Shown here piece after piece: positions 8,810 through 18,526 of a stretch of 64,000 bases of DNA. Every line of letters begins with the position of its first letter. The first letter of the stretch is position 1. Below the pieces are notes generated by a model that saw only the letters and a list, made by a program, of their open reading frames with translations, searched no databases and was not told the DNA's origin. The translations under genes were made by a program, and so were the position numbers. Source of the DNA: UBA9926 sp913064795 (lineage in GTDB: Bacteria > Pseudomonadota > Gammaproteobacteria > Pseudomonadales > Azotimanducaceae); contig JBJKZD010000004.1 in NCBI GenBank assembly GCA_045560765.1, positions 1 through 64,000 of the forward strand, in the 5' to 3' direction.

Positions 8810-9214
8810 ATGGATTCTATAATGGATAAAGCACAACGTTTATCAATTCTTTTGAATGTCCATAATTGCCAGATCAGCTTGGATTCTTATCAGAGGCTAC
8901 TGGGTCTGAACTGCACTCAGTCCTGGGAAGATGAAGGTCGGGTCCGTTGGTGTTCCCCTGAGTGCGGTGGTGCCACCCTGATGCTCAACGAGCACAGGGC
9001 TTCTGCATCAACACGCCGGGGTGGCCTTGATCACCAAGATTGCGTTCTCTATTTGCGCGTCGCGAATTTGGCTGAAATTCGATTGCTGTTGAGGGCCGAA
9101 GGCTTTGACGTGACTGAGCCCCAGCAGCAAGCGTACGGCCTATTGCAGTGTTCTGCTGCCGATCCGGATGGCTACGAAATTGCTTTGACCCAGCCAATAA
9201 CGGGGTCTGAATGA
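8810..9214 (+). CDS. VOC (glyoxalase/bleomycin-resistance fold) protein
   Basis: A 134-residue single-module vicinal-oxygen-chelate protein. The pattern fits one VOC domain: an opening strand LSILLNVHNC, a helix with SYQRLLGL, the strand WCSPECGGATLML, a central DCVLYLRV strand, and the closing CSAADPDGYEIALTQ with the typical acidic ligand position. The start is uncertain: ATG 8810 has AGGG only 2 nt upstream and ATG 8822 has no clear site. A longer version would need TTG 8792. It lies between the Rieske oxygenase and an SDR on the same strand and may act in the same pathway, for example as a ring-cleavage or isomerase-type enzyme, or as a binding protein. Substrate unknown. Confidence 0.75.
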   Translation: MDSIMDKAQRLSILLNVHNCQISLDSYQRLLGLNCTQSWEDEGRVRWCSPECGGATLMLNEHRASASTRRGGLDHQDCVLYLRVANLAEIRLLLRAEGFDVTEPQQQAYGLLQCSAADPDGYEIALTQPITGSE

Positions 9215-9262
9215 ATCATTTGTTTGTTGGCCGCGGGGCAAGGAACCGTTAGGAGTAAATTT

Positions 9263-9994
9263 ATGCAATTGAAGGATCAACGCGTCGTTTTGACGGGCGG
9301 GGCAAGCGGTATCGGCGCTTGCGCACTTGAAAAGTTTGTTGCTGAAGGGGCGGCGCAAATTCACGTTGCAGATCGGGATTCAGCGAGGCTTGCTGAAGTC
9401 ATCAAGGCGTTACCTGCCGATAGTCCTGTTGTTGCAACCGAAGTCGATGTGTCCGATCGAGCTGCGCTGGAACATTTTATTCGGAGTGCTGATGCGGCGA
9501 TGGGCGGGCTTGATGTCTTAGTCAATAATGCGGGCATTATGTCGGGCGCAGTCGATTTTCCAGGAACATCTCTCGAGGCGATGAATCGTGTGATTGATGT
9601 GAACTTGGTGGCCATGATGATCGGAACTCGGCTCGGCATCGAATTGATGCATCAGCGCGGTAACCTCGGCATTGTGTTGAACACGGCGTCCATTGCGGCA
9701 TTCAACCCCATGCCTGCAGATCCCGCCTACGCTGCAAGCAAAGCAGCAATCGTTAATTTTACCCAGTCCTGTGCGCCGATCGCCGCGAGTCACGGCGTTC
9801 GGGTCATGGCGATTTGTCCAGGGGTGACTGATACCGCTATCGTCCCTCATGATGCTGAGTGGCTGAAACCGGCGCTGGCAAGGGTCGAGTTTTTAACACC
9901 GGATGAAATTGTGGCAGTGATGCTCGAGGTTATTGGTGACGAGACGCTATCTGGCGACTATGTTCGCGTCGATAATCGAGTGCTAACTAAGTAG
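9263..9994 (+). CDS. SDR-family oxidoreductase
   Basis: A 243-residue classical SDR: TGGASGIG Rossmann motif near residue 11, DVSDRAALE coenzyme-site region, NNAG, catalytic Ser in NTASIAAF, and YAASKAA with catalytic Tyr/Lys. The C-terminus is short and lacks the common DGG ending (DNRVLTK instead). ATG 9263 has AGGAG 7 nt upstream, and the earlier TTG at 9224 does not. It follows the VOC gene by 48 bases and is probably in the same transcript. It is likely an alcohol/ketone interconversion step of the catabolic set, with substrate not determinable. Confidence 0.9.
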   Translation: MQLKDQRVVLTGGASGIGACALEKFVAEGAAQIHVADRDSARLAEVIKALPADSPVVATEVDVSDRAALEHFIRSADAAMGGLDVLVNNAGIMSGAVDFPGTSLEAMNRVIDVNLVAMMIGTRLGIELMHQRGNLGIVLNTASIAAFNPMPADPAYAASKAAIVNFTQSCAPIAASHGVRVMAICPGVTDTAIVPHDAEWLKPALARVEFLTPDEIVAVMLEVIGDETLSGDYVRVDNRVLTK

Positions 9995-10272
9995 TCTCCT
10001 AGGTCCCTAAGCATAGATCAGTCGTTTCTATTAGGTAAAAGCATTTGGATACGCTAGGGGTTAGCCGAAGTAAACTGGATAATAGGCTAGAGAGATGAGG
10101 TTGAGACAAGATCTAAAGACGTGCAGTTTAAGCGTTGGAGCGGGCGGGGCCGATTGTTTTAGATACTTAATCTGAATGGCGAGATAAAACACTTTGATGC
10201 GGCCGCAGGCTTTACGTTTCTGCAGAATCAGTGGTAGGACTTGTAACAGGAACAGTAATAGGAGCAGCCGGT

Positions 10273-11163
10273 ATGGAGGGTGATCAAAAGGTCAGTTTTG
10301 GAGTCATGTGCGCGGCCGATTTTATGAGCCATGAGCGATTACAGTCCTTCGCCCGGCAGGCCGAGACTGCTGGTCTTGATCAGGTTTGGGTGCCCGAGCT
10401 TCTGGGGCGTGATCCCTTTGTCACAGCGTCGGTTTTACTGTCGGCCACGCGGTCCATCCGAGTTGGAACGGCCATCGCCAACGTCTATGTTCGGGATGCG
10501 CGTGCTACCAAGGCAGCGGCTTTTTCACTCACTGATGCGTTTGGTGAACGGTTTGACTTAGGTTTAGGCGTTTCAAATCCCATCGGGAATGAGCCGCGTG
10601 GGCATGCGTGGCTTGCGCCTGTGGCCAAGCTCACCGATTTTGTGACGCGCTATGACGCGGCCAATCTCTTTGTAAAGCCCGAGCAAGCGGCAGTGCCGAG
10701 GTATCTTGCGGCTCATGGACCAAAATTGATGGGGCTAGCCGGTCAATGCTTTGACGGCGCTTTCACTTACCTTCAAACACTCGAGTATTCGGGGATCGCC
10801 AAGCAGCTGTTGGGCGATGGTCGGCTGAATTTGATGCAGCCGACTGTATTCTCAGAGGATGCAGATACGGCTCGCGCGCTCGCAAGGCGGGCAATCAGTA
10901 TCTACCTGCCTCTTGAGAACTATCATCGGGCTTGGCGAGAGCGCGGCTTTTCGGATGCCGACTTTGCGGAAGGCGGTTCCGATGCCTTTATCGACGCGTT
11001 AATCCCTTGGGGGAGTCGGTCAACGATAGCAGCGAGGTTTCGCGATCAAATTGCACAAGGGGTTGAGCATATTATTATGACGCCCCTCGGGCTTGATCTT
11101 GATCAGGACCGTGGTTGGAACGAAATTGCGAGCTTGATCGAGCGGGTCAAACAGGCCTCTTAA
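10273..11163 (+). CDS. Luciferase-like monooxygenase (LLM, flavin/F420-type)
   Basis: A 296-residue TIM-barrel protein of the bacterial luciferase superfamily. Landmarks are VSFGVMCAADF, ARQAETAGLDQVWVPELLGRDPF, SATRSIRVGTAIANVYVRDARATKAAA and DAFGERFDLGLGVS, the nucleotide-cofactor side of the barrel. Members use FMNH2 or F420. The TARSIRVGTAI and AFGERFDLGLG pattern is frequent in members annotated as F420-dependent, and a PPOX-fold protein of a family that includes F420 enzymes lies at 13695-14084. No F420 biosynthesis gene is in the window, so the cofactor is unresolved. The start ATG 10273 has GGAG 8 nt upstream. The 278-base gap before it shows nothing recognisable. Confidence 0.87.
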   Translation: MEGDQKVSFGVMCAADFMSHERLQSFARQAETAGLDQVWVPELLGRDPFVTASVLLSATRSIRVGTAIANVYVRDARATKAAAFSLTDAFGERFDLGLGVSNPIGNEPRGHAWLAPVAKLTDFVTRYDAANLFVKPEQAAVPRYLAAHGPKLMGLAGQCFDGAFTYLQTLEYSGIAKQLLGDGRLNLMQPTVFSEDADTARALARRAISIYLPLENYHRAWRERGFSDADFAEGGSDAFIDALIPWGSRSTIAARFRDQIAQGVEHIIMTPLGLDLDQDRGWNEIASLIERVKQAS

Positions 11164-11402
11164 AGGGTGGAGCCTGCATGGAACTGGTTTGAGTGCGGAT
11201 GGGAGTTTTCCTCGAAACGGCGACCCTTTATGTCGCTCGATGTTTAGCGATTCAAAAACATGCGATTTAAAACTTCGCGTTTCAGTATTTGATGAGCCGC
11301 TCATTATAGTGCTTGCAGAAAAGCTGTGAGCGCGAGTGGAAAGTGTTTATCGGTTAACGCGAACCGATTGTAATCAGTATCTGGAATTTAAAGGAGCAAT
11401 CA

Positions 11403-12425
11403 ATGAAAGCTGTGATGATGCAGTCGGGGAAATTGTGGGTTGATGACATTGCTTTGCCAGAACCACAAGACGGTGAAGTGCTGGTTCGTACCTGCGCTTG
11501 CGGAATCTGTGGGACCGATCTCCATGCAGTAAAACATACGTCCGCTTTAATCGAGACGTCCCGGGCGGTCGGAGGGGGCTTTAAGCTCACAACCGAAAAT
11601 CCAGTCGTTTTGGGGCACGAGTTTTGTGCGGAAATTGTCGATTTTGGCCCGCGCACTCGGAGAAAGTTGCCGGTGGGGCAGTTGGTGTGCTCCGTGCCCG
11701 TGCTGCTCAGAGCAGAGACTGTCGGTCTTGGTTATTCGGATCAAGCTCCTGGCGGCTTTGGAGAGTACATGGTGCTCTCAGAGGCAATGCTCAACCCGGT
11801 GCCATCGGGCGTCTCAGCAGATCAAGCCGCGCTTACTGAACCTCTGGCTGTTGGCCGCCATGCAGTCGCTAAAGCGGGCCTGCAGGGTTCTGAAGAGATA
11901 TTGGTTGTCGGCTGCGGTCCCGTTGGGCTCGCGGTGATCGCAAGTTTGAAAGCGCTGGGTCACGGGCCGGTGTACGCGAGCGATTTTTCTCCGGCACGAC
12001 GCGCGCTTGCCGAGCAGCTTGGTGCAGATGAAGTTGTTGATCCTGGATTACAAGATCCGTTACGGGCTCGGTCCTGGCCAAAGGATGGCCAAACTGTGAT
12101 TTTTGACTGTGTGGGTGTCGTGGGGATGATCGATCAGATTTTTACGGCTGCGCCACAAAATGCACGCTTGGTGATTGTTGGTGTCTGTCTTGAGACAGAT
12201 CATGCGCGGCCGCTCATTGCTGTGAACAAGGAACTGAACGTGCAATACGTATTGGGGTATTCGACAGAAGAATTTACCGAGACCTTGAGCTGGATCGCGG
12301 ATGGCCGCTTTGATGTGTCGGAGTGGGTCACTCAAACCGTGGGGCTCGATGGTGTGATAGACGCGTTCGAGCAGCTGGCAGCACCGGATGCCCACGGAAA
12401 AATTCTGGTTGACCCCAATTTGTAA
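11403..12425 (+). CDS. Zinc-type alcohol dehydrogenase (MDR superfamily)
   Basis: A 340-residue medium-chain dehydrogenase. The catalytic zinc ligands are Cys36 in CGICGTDLH and the His/Glu of GHEFCAE. The four-cysteine structural-zinc lobe is absent, so a single-zinc enzyme is predicted. The Rossmann motif is VGCGPVGLA and the following ASDFSPARRALAEQLGA is the coenzyme specificity strand. ATG 11403 has AGGAG 7 nt upstream. It resembles the threonine/sorbitol/2,3-butanediol dehydrogenase branch without a clear match. An insert near residues 45-62 (ALIETSRAVGGGFKLTTEN) is unusual for the family. Probably part of the same catabolic set. Confidence 0.9.
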   Translation: MKAVMMQSGKLWVDDIALPEPQDGEVLVRTCACGICGTDLHAVKHTSALIETSRAVGGGFKLTTENPVVLGHEFCAEIVDFGPRTRRKLPVGQLVCSVPVLLRAETVGLGYSDQAPGGFGEYMVLSEAMLNPVPSGVSADQAALTEPLAVGRHAVAKAGLQGSEEILVVGCGPVGLAVIASLKALGHGPVYASDFSPARRALAEQLGADEVVDPGLQDPLRARSWPKDGQTVIFDCVGVVGMIDQIFTAAPQNARLVIVGVCLETDHARPLIAVNKELNVQYVLGYSTEEFTETLSWIADGRFDVSEWVTQTVGLDGVIDAFEQLAAPDAHGKILVDPNL

Positions 12426-12902
12426 CGATCAAGACAGTAGCCACTGTAGATCGCTCTGATTGATTGAAGAACGGAGTGAATGGTCGAATTAGTGATTTAG
12501 ATTTCTGGCGCGTTTAGCAACCCCATCTTCTTTGAGGAGGTGTACCTTAGGCAGTAGCCCGCTGGTTTTAATGCACCGGTGAGGGAAGCGAAATCACCTT
12601 AGGCCTTGAATGGTTTGCTAATGGCTCTCTTGGTGGGCTGATGGCTCTCTTAGGGAACGACTAAACATTGAAGATGAACTGGACGGATCAGAATTTTTAT
12701 GGCCTGAGAAGCAAAATTTTGTTGAGTTCGCTGCACTTAGCTTGCTGCCGCGCTTATGCGCTCACAGGAGCTTGATTCTGAGGGTTGCGCAACGAAATGA
12801 CTTCAATGAATTGGCCTAAACGAAATGACTGAGATGATGCGTGCATAATGATGTCTATGAATGCCCCAGATATGCAGGTAAGTAGGGAAGGGACCTAATA
12901 CG
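12426..12902. other. Intergenic region with a short imperfect direct repeat
   Basis: About 480 bases with no supported gene. A 15-base sequence GCTRATGGCTCTCTT occurs twice at 12617-12631 and 12637-12651 (20-base period). No promoter or terminator of standard form was recognised. Confidence 0.5.
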
Positions 12903-13529
12903 ATGACTGATAAGCCTTTCAGCCTAGCCTGCGAGCGAAACCAAGGGCCGATCGAGATAGCGCTTAGATCTTTGATCATTGGTCCAGGTTCTGTGCTTGA
13001 GGTGGGCTCTGGCACGGGTCAGCATGGTGTTTTCATTGCAGAACGTCGGCCGGACTTGGTGTGGCAAACCTCAGATCAAGCGGAGCGGCTTACGGGTCTC
13101 AGGCAATGGGTCAAAGATGCCGGGCTGTTTAATTTGCCTGACCCACTACAGTTGGACATCACGGATTGGCCTAGCAACCTTGGACCCTTCGATACTGTTT
13201 TTGCCGCCAATGTGGTGCACTACATTCCACGAACCTTAGTGCCTTACCTTGTTAACGGCATGTCGGAGGCAGCTCTGCCCAAGGGACAACTCATCTATTA
13301 CGGACCCTTCAACGAGCAAGGGTTTACGAGCGCTGGCAATGCTGCGCTTGATGCGTGGCTCAAGCAGGATGTATCGCCTGATGCGGGGATTTGGGAGCAA
13401 GATGAATTTCTCGGTGTACTGCAGGAGCATGGTTGGTCTCTGAAGGCCCATCAGCCAATGCCCAGCAATAATCGTCTGTTGGTTTTACAGCGTACGGGTG
13501 GAGCCGCCGGAGCGGGTCTATCCCAATAG
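12903..13529 (+). CDS. DUF938 SAM-dependent methyltransferase
   Basis: A 208-residue class I methyltransferase-fold protein. The N-terminal ACERNQGPIEIALR segment is the DUF938 signature, followed by the SAM-binding glycine loop VLEVGSGTGQHGVFIAE, an acidic strand end (TSD), a DITDWP segment and FAANVVHYI as motif IV. ATG 12903 follows GGGA at 9 nt. The family is widespread in proteobacteria, including eukaryotic homologues, and its substrate is not established. It stands alone between two gaps and gives no operon clue. Confidence 0.88.
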   Translation: MTDKPFSLACERNQGPIEIALRSLIIGPGSVLEVGSGTGQHGVFIAERRPDLVWQTSDQAERLTGLRQWVKDAGLFNLPDPLQLDITDWPSNLGPFDTVFAANVVHYIPRTLVPYLVNGMSEAALPKGQLIYYGPFNEQGFTSAGNAALDAWLKQDVSPDAGIWEQDEFLGVLQEHGWSLKAHQPMPSNNRLLVLQRTGGAAGAGLSQ

Positions 13530-13694
13530 CTTGAATCCTAACCCGTTTAGTGAATCTTTCAGTCGCTCTCATTCAATAATTGGGTCATTAACGCTACAGC
13601 AGAAACGAAGCGCTGTAGCGCTCGTGGGACAGGGCGGTCACGAATTGGCTAGGCTAGGCGTTATGGCCGTGAGTGCTCATGTAGCCTTGATGTG

Positions 13695-14084
13695 TCAGGA
13701 CGTTTCGCTCAGGTGGAATTCAATCCACTGGCGGCGCTGATAGTTGCCCGAGAGTCGGCTGAAAAAGTCGAGGACACGCATTTGCCAGCCGTATTTTGAG
13801 CAGATAGCGGCATGCGCATCCGCACACGCAGCTACGTCGTTGATGAGTATTGCATTGCCAGACTCCGCATCTGCAAGAGGGCGTCCCGTCGCGGTGCAGG
13901 GCCTGATCTGTACAGTGGAGAAGTTCCTCAGTCGTTTAACCTTGCCAGCTTTGCCTGCAGAAAATGCGACATAGCGCTCTGACGCGGGTAACTGGGCAAA
14001 CCAAATGGGCGTCCAGACCCACGAGTTGTCAAGCTTTTGGGTCGCAAGGCTGACGTAGGGATAGTCGTTCAGTTCTTTTTGCAT
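13695..14084 (-). CDS. PPOX-fold (pyridoxamine 5'-phosphate oxidase-like) split-barrel protein
   Basis: A 129-residue protein of the FMN/F420-binding split beta-barrel group. The pattern YPYVSLATQKLDNSWVWTPIWFAQ, YVAFSAGKAGKVKRLRNFSTVQIRPC and TGRPLADAESGNA corresponds to the strand-helix order of PPOX class F420-dependent enzymes. Start ATG 14084 has GGAAG 4-5 nt upstream. A TTG twelve bases earlier is in frame but sits in a poly-T/A stretch. It is convergent with the DUF938 gene. Its cofactor (FMN, F420 or haem) cannot be told from the sequence. The nearby luciferase-like gene belongs to another superfamily that can use F420. Confidence 0.8.
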   Translation of the reverse strand: MQKELNDYPYVSLATQKLDNSWVWTPIWFAQLPASERYVAFSAGKAGKVKRLRNFSTVQIRPCTATGRPLADAESGNAILINDVAACADAHAAICSKYGWQMRVLDFFSRLSGNYQRRQWIEFHLSETS

Positions 14085-14843
14085 CGATGCTTCCAAGCGT
14101 TTTTTTTAAATGGTCCTTCGTTAATAGAGACGATAGCATGAAGGGCTTGAGTAGATGGGTTTGCTCGCTTGAAAGATGAAGCAGAGGGCTAGCGCTTAGT
14201 AGCTGGAAAAGATGCAGGCGGGATCCCAATTAATCTTTTTCGATTTTGGTTTTTGCGCTGCCAGGAGCCTGACGAACCATATCACAATGAACAGAATTAA
14301 CCGATGAGCCTTGTCCATTACAAGGGCTACAGTTCTGATGATGGCTTACTGTTTTACTTTAGATTGATGGCAAGGCGCCGTTGGCTGAACGGCGAGTCAA
14401 TTGACCAATCTGGAGATGCGTCTGATGTGCAAGTTTTCGGTGAGAGTTTGGTTGGTCAACGAGGCCGTACACAAGGTTTCGAAGCAGGTAAATCTTTGGT
14501 TGTTCAGTCAAAGGCTAAGGTGGATTGGGCATACCAACCCGAGTGGTTTTTGCATAACTAAAACCGGATGTGGGCCCTAAACCCTTCTAGCCCGAGGTGG
14601 CGAACGAATATGCCCTTGATGATGGCCATTGGAGATGGTTCACTGATTCGATGGGCTTAATTGAACGAAGCCCTCGACGGTTTGACCCGAGTAAAATGGC
14701 AGCAATTATAGAAGGGTTAGCCGTCAATCTTTCATCGGCCAGATGGTAATTTAGTTTGGAGAGGTTACTTTTGATAAGGCTTGCAAGCCGTGTCGAAACT
14801 AATTTGATTGAGAATTGAGCGCGGTTAGAATGTCTTCAAAGTT
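14085..14843. other. Long intergenic region upstream of the secreted-protein block
   Basis: About 760 bases. One plus-strand frame (14304-14561, 85 codons) has an ATG but no ribosome site and no recognisable similarity, so I do not call it. No repeats or terminators of note were found. The promoter of the large metallopeptidase gene should lie here but no consensus was found. Confidence 0.45.
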
Positions 14844-17800
14844 ATGATGTTGTCTAGGAGAAGGGGAAAAATTTTGAACCGTATTTTGCGCATAACGGTG
14901 CCATATCTTGTCCTGTTATGTTTCCACAGCCTATCTTTTGCTGAGCCTCCGTTTGGAGGCACAATTTTTATTGATCCCGATATTATCACTGCGCAGGACC
15001 CCACGACTTTTAGTACCTTGAGCGATTCTGGTCGGGGTGAAAGGTTAATGTACGATCGACGGGTTTCTGACTGGATTAGCAATAATGCCTTTCTATTCGA
15101 AGCCAATTATACCGATGGATTGACAATAGAAGTTCAGGTGAATTCTGAGTTTGAATTGGCAGCAACGGCCAAATCCGAAGCTGAGAAGTACGCCGAGGCA
15201 ATCGGTCAGCTCCCTAAGGCTTTGAGGCGTGACGTAGAGACTGTTTGGATTCATAAGGGAACTGAGCCTTTTGGTGGCGGAAATAACAATCTATTGATTC
15301 ACGTCGGCCAGTCTGAGCTGTATGTAGCAGATGGCATTCTAGAGGAAACCCTTGTCCACGAGGCGGCGCACACTTCACTCGACGCTGACCACTCTGAGTC
15401 TGAGGGTTGGCTCGCAGCGCAGTTGGCAGATGACCAATTTATCTCTACCTACGCTCGGGACAATCCGACCCGAGAGGACGTTGCTGAATCCTTTTTACCT
15501 TTTTTGGCAGTAGCCTACCGATCCGATCGAATTTCGTCTGATCTTGCGGAGAAGATCAAGGGCGCGATCCCTAACCGCATTGATTATTTTAGGGCTCAGG
15601 ATTTCGATTTGTCGCTCTTGACTGCGGAGGGCAGTGATACGGATGGAGATGGCGTTGGAGATAATCTAGATGTGTTTCCCAACGATCCATTAGAGTCGAG
15701 TGATTCTGATGGTGATGGTGTTGGTAACAATGCGGACACTGATGATGATGGGGATGGTTTTTCGGACGAGGAAGAGAGGACTGCTGGCACAGATCCCCTA
15801 AGTTCCGCCTCGTGCCCAGGTTGTTTCAACTGGGACATTGACCAAGATGGTGAAGCCAAGGCTTTGACTGACGGATTGCTCGTCATTAGGCACTTGTTTG
15901 GTTTTAGCGGTGCCTCACTGACTGCAGGCGCCATTGGGAGCACGGCTGAGCGGACTGAAGCGACAGACGTCACGCGCTATCTGGAAGCGGCGAGTTCCGA
16001 ACTGGATATTGACGGCGACGGTGGCGCGAAGGCGCTGACAGATGGTCTGTTATTAATCCGAAGTTTGTTTGGATTTTCAGGACCTTCTTTGATTGCTGGT
16101 GCAATCGGCGATGATGCCGAACGGGCGACTGCGACCGAAATATCAGCCTACATCAGTGCTTACTCATTGAGTGGCGGTGATGGGAATGCTGGAGCAGGCT
16201 CTGGTAATGGCTCAAGTGGAGATGGAACGGGTACTGGTAACGGCTCTGGGAGTGGTTCGGGCTCGGGTGCTGGCGGAGGTACGGGCTCAGGGTCTGGAGG
16301 TGGACAGGGGTCTAGCGGCGGGCTCGGAACTGAGAAGGAAATTGAGGTGGGCTTGACTTATGACCGAGTGCCTTATTGCGAATCCAGTAGTTGTGGCAAC
16401 GATGGTCTTAATTATTTCGCCACGCGGCAGAAGCCGATGCGGTATGTTCTGGTTGATGTTCTGAGCGCGTCTGGGGAGACGCTTCGCGAGGGGTTAATTT
16501 CAGATGGTGATGGAAAGATTAATTTTGAAATTGACCCAGGCACGGTTTTTAAGCTTCGCGTCGTGGCTGAGAGCCGAGGTATTCAGTCCGGACAGTGGGG
16601 AATTCGAGTCGTTAATAATCAGGGCGCTGAACAGGTTCAAAGCTATCCAGTTTACGCCATAGAAACCCAAGGGTTCGTGGCTGCCGATGTCTCAGACAGT
16701 ATATTAATCAACGCTGAGTCTGGCTGGGATGGATTGCGTTACAGCGAGGAGCGTGCGGCGGCTCCATTCGCAATTCTAGATTCAATGATTACTGCGACGC
16801 AGTATGCGCTCAGTGGCCGCAGCGATTTAACCTTCACTCCTGTCGATGTTTATTGGAGTGTGGATAACACACTCGATGCTGTAGGCACTTCCTATTTCAA
16901 TGGAGCGTACATCATGATTTTGGGTGATGCAGAGGCAGACACCGATGAGTACGACGAGTCAATAGTTATTCATGAGTGGGGACATTATTTCCAATCGATT
17001 CTATCGAGAGATGACAGCCTGGGTGGGCCCCATGGTGGAGGAGACTTGCTGGACATGCGGGTAGCTTTCAGCGAAGGCTGGGCCAATGCGTACTCGGGCT
17101 TAGCCAATGATCAGGATGCCTACCGAGACTCCTCCGGCGCGAGTCAGTCCGGCGGATTTACTCTAGCGCTGGAAAAAGAATTGACTGTTGGGCAGGGTGC
17201 GGTGCAGGGATGGTACTCCGAAGACAGTGTTCAATCTTTTGTGTTTGATCTATTTGACGGTCCGACCTTCAGTTCGGCAGATGATGACGACGTCGCGTTG
17301 CCAGTCTCGAGCATGCTGAGTGCGATGGTCGATTTTATGCCGAAACAGTCGGCAGCAACTTCCATTTTTAGTTTCTCAGAGGGCTTAATCGCAGCCTCAC
17401 CGGATGAATTGACCGAGATCATGAAGTTACTCAATGCTCAAGAAATTGCTCAGGGTCTTTCTGTGATCGATTCGCTTGGAAGTAATGAAACGAACTCAGC
17501 GGAGAACTACACGGTCAATACAGATGTAGGCGACGTCACGTTGCCTATTTATCTTGAATTGGGAGAGGAACTGGCCATGGATGAAGTCTGTCAAGATGTT
17601 TACTTTGGGGGCGGTAACAAGTTGGGTGTCTATCGATTTGTGACCTTCTCTATTAGCGATGAAGGGCAGTACCAGATCAACGCGACGACCACGAGGTCTC
17701 CGAGTAGCGTCTCAGATCCCGACTTTTACCTGTTTAATGGTGGAAATGTGGCTGCATCTGAGGGGCCAGAAAATGGATCAGAGTCAATGACCCTTAATTT

Positions 17801-17912
17801 AGCAAGTGGCGATTACTGGATGGCGATTACCGACTGGAATAATAACGATAATAATACGAACAACCCCTTTCCAGGCCGTTACTGTCAAAGTATTGAGGTC
17901 AAGCAACAATGA
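14844..17912 (+). CDS. Large secreted protein with two zinc-metallopeptidase-like sites and dockerin-like repeats
   Basis: About 1,020 residues. A signal peptide ends near SFA-EPP. A first domain carries H172-E-A-A-H with a further His eleven residues after the first. Two TSP3 calcium repeats follow (about 255-310), then two dockerin-like modules (about 330-435) and a Gly/Ser linker of about 60 residues. A second domain carries H710-E-W-G-H followed by an AFSEGWA helix, the gluzincin-like layout with a downstream Glu ligand. The final 120 residues resemble a PPC-type pre-peptidase C-terminal domain. The ATG at 14844 lacks a ribosome site. TTG 14874 has AGGAGAAGGGG 7 nt upstream and yields a clean signal peptide, so the true start may be there. 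The stop overlaps the next start (ATGA). Substrate unknown. Confidence 0.85.
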   Translation: MMLSRRRGKILNRILRITVPYLVLLCFHSLSFAEPPFGGTIFIDPDIITAQDPTTFSTLSDSGRGERLMYDRRVSDWISNNAFLFEANYTDGLTIEVQVNSEFELAATAKSEAEKYAEAIGQLPKALRRDVETVWIHKGTEPFGGGNNNLLIHVGQSELYVADGILEETLVHEAAHTSLDADHSESEGWLAAQLADDQFISTYARDNPTREDVAESFLPFLAVAYRSDRISSDLAEKIKGAIPNRIDYFRAQDFDLSLLTAEGSDTDGDGVGDNLDVFPNDPLESSDSDGDGVGNNADTDDDGDGFSDEEERTAGTDPLSSASCPGCFNWDIDQDGEAKALTDGLLVIRHLFGFSGASLTAGAIGSTAERTEATDVTRYLEAASSELDIDGDGGAKALTDGLLLIRSLFGFSGPSLIAGAIGDDAERATATEISAYISAYSLSGGDGNAGAGSGNGSSGDGTGTGNGSGSGSGSGAGGGTGSGSGGGQGSSGGLGTEKEIEVGLTYDRVPYCESSSCGNDGLNYFATRQKPMRYVLVDVLSASGETLREGLISDGDGKINFEIDPGTVFKLRVVAESRGIQSGQWGIRVVNNQGAEQVQSYPVYAIETQGFVAADVSDSILINAESGWDGLRYSEERAAAPFAILDSMITATQYALSGRSDLTFTPVDVYWSVDNTLDAVGTSYFNGAYIMILGDAEADTDEYDESIVIHEWGHYFQSILSRDDSLGGPHGGGDLLDMRVAFSEGWANAYSGLANDQDAYRDSSGASQSGGFTLALEKELTVGQGAVQGWYSEDSVQSFVFDLFDGPTFSSADDDDVALPVSSMLSAMVDFMPKQSAATSIFSFSEGLIAASPDELTEIMKLLNAQEIAQGLSVIDSLGSNETNSAENYTVNTDVGDVTLPIYLELGEELAMDEVCQDVYFGGGNKLGVYRFVTFSISDEGQYQINATTTRSPSSVSDPDFYLFNGGNVAASEGPENGSESMTLNLASGDYWMAITDWNNNDNNTNNPFPGRYCQSIEVKQQ

Positions 17913-18526
17913 AAATAGGATTTCAAATTGGGGTTTTAGGGATGATGTATTGGTTAACCAGTTGTGCATCTGGAGACATTGCCGCGACCCAAGGCAGTGC
18001 AACGCCTCTGAAAATCGAAGCTGCCGGCCACCCTGAGGGTTCTCAACTCACTGAATTCAAGTCGACTCAACCTAAGTGGGTTATCTCATCGGCCGATTTG
18101 AAGGTGGCCTCGAAGGGGAAAGTAATAAGGCCTGAGGGAAAGCCCAGCGGCCCTTTTTCGGTGCTTTATACTTTGGAGGGTTGGGCAGAGGATGATCATC
18201 GTCTTGTGCTGACGCTTCGATCCAACCGGGCGATTGATGAATGGACTATTTCATTGCCGCAATTAGAGAAAGCTACTGACGCTCGAATCGTTCAATCAGC
18301 TAAGCCGCAAAGTTCTGGGCCGAACGAGCATCGCAAGAGGTTTGACCTGGGCGCGCTCCCGAGCTTGGATCGGCTGTTAGTGACGGTCCAAGCTAAAATT
18401 TTGGGTCAAACCGCATCCAAAACCATTGCTATTCCGCTTCGCCGCCTTGCTGAGAAGAAGGTAAGGGTTTGCGACAAAGCTGCGAAGGACTGTTTCCATG
18501 TCGTGTCAATGGGAAGTGCAAGTTAA
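17909..18526 (+). CDS. Unknown lipoprotein coupled to the metallopeptidase gene
   Basis: A 205-residue protein with a hydrophobic leader ending in a lipobox-like WLTSC-A, so probably a lipoprotein. I do not recognise the mature domain. It is mixed beta-type sequence with a central segment KWVISSADLKVASKGK and two C-terminal cysteines (VCDKAAKDC) that could form a disulfide. Its ATG overlaps the metallopeptidase stop by four bases, so it is translated together with that gene. It may help fold, inhibit or anchor that peptidase, which is inference from position only. Confidence 0.75.
   Translation: MKIGFQIGVLGMMYWLTSCASGDIAATQGSATPLKIEAAGHPEGSQLTEFKSTQPKWVISSADLKVASKGKVIRPEGKPSGPFSVLYTLEGWAEDDHRLVLTLRSNRAIDEWTISLPQLEKATDARIVQSAKPQSSGPNEHRKRFDLGALPSLDRLLVTVQAKILGQTASKTIAIPLRRLAEKKVRVCDKAAKDCFHVVSMGSAS

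Noticed and set aside
8555..8836. 93-codon minus-strand frame between the Rieske and VOC genes
   Set aside because: It begins only with TTG, lacks a ribosome site, overlaps the VOC start and matches no family I recognise, although the peptide is not obviously random.
14304..14561. 85-codon plus-strand frame in the long gap before the metallopeptidase
   Set aside because: No ribosome site, no signal, no recognisable domain; length is within chance for this gap.
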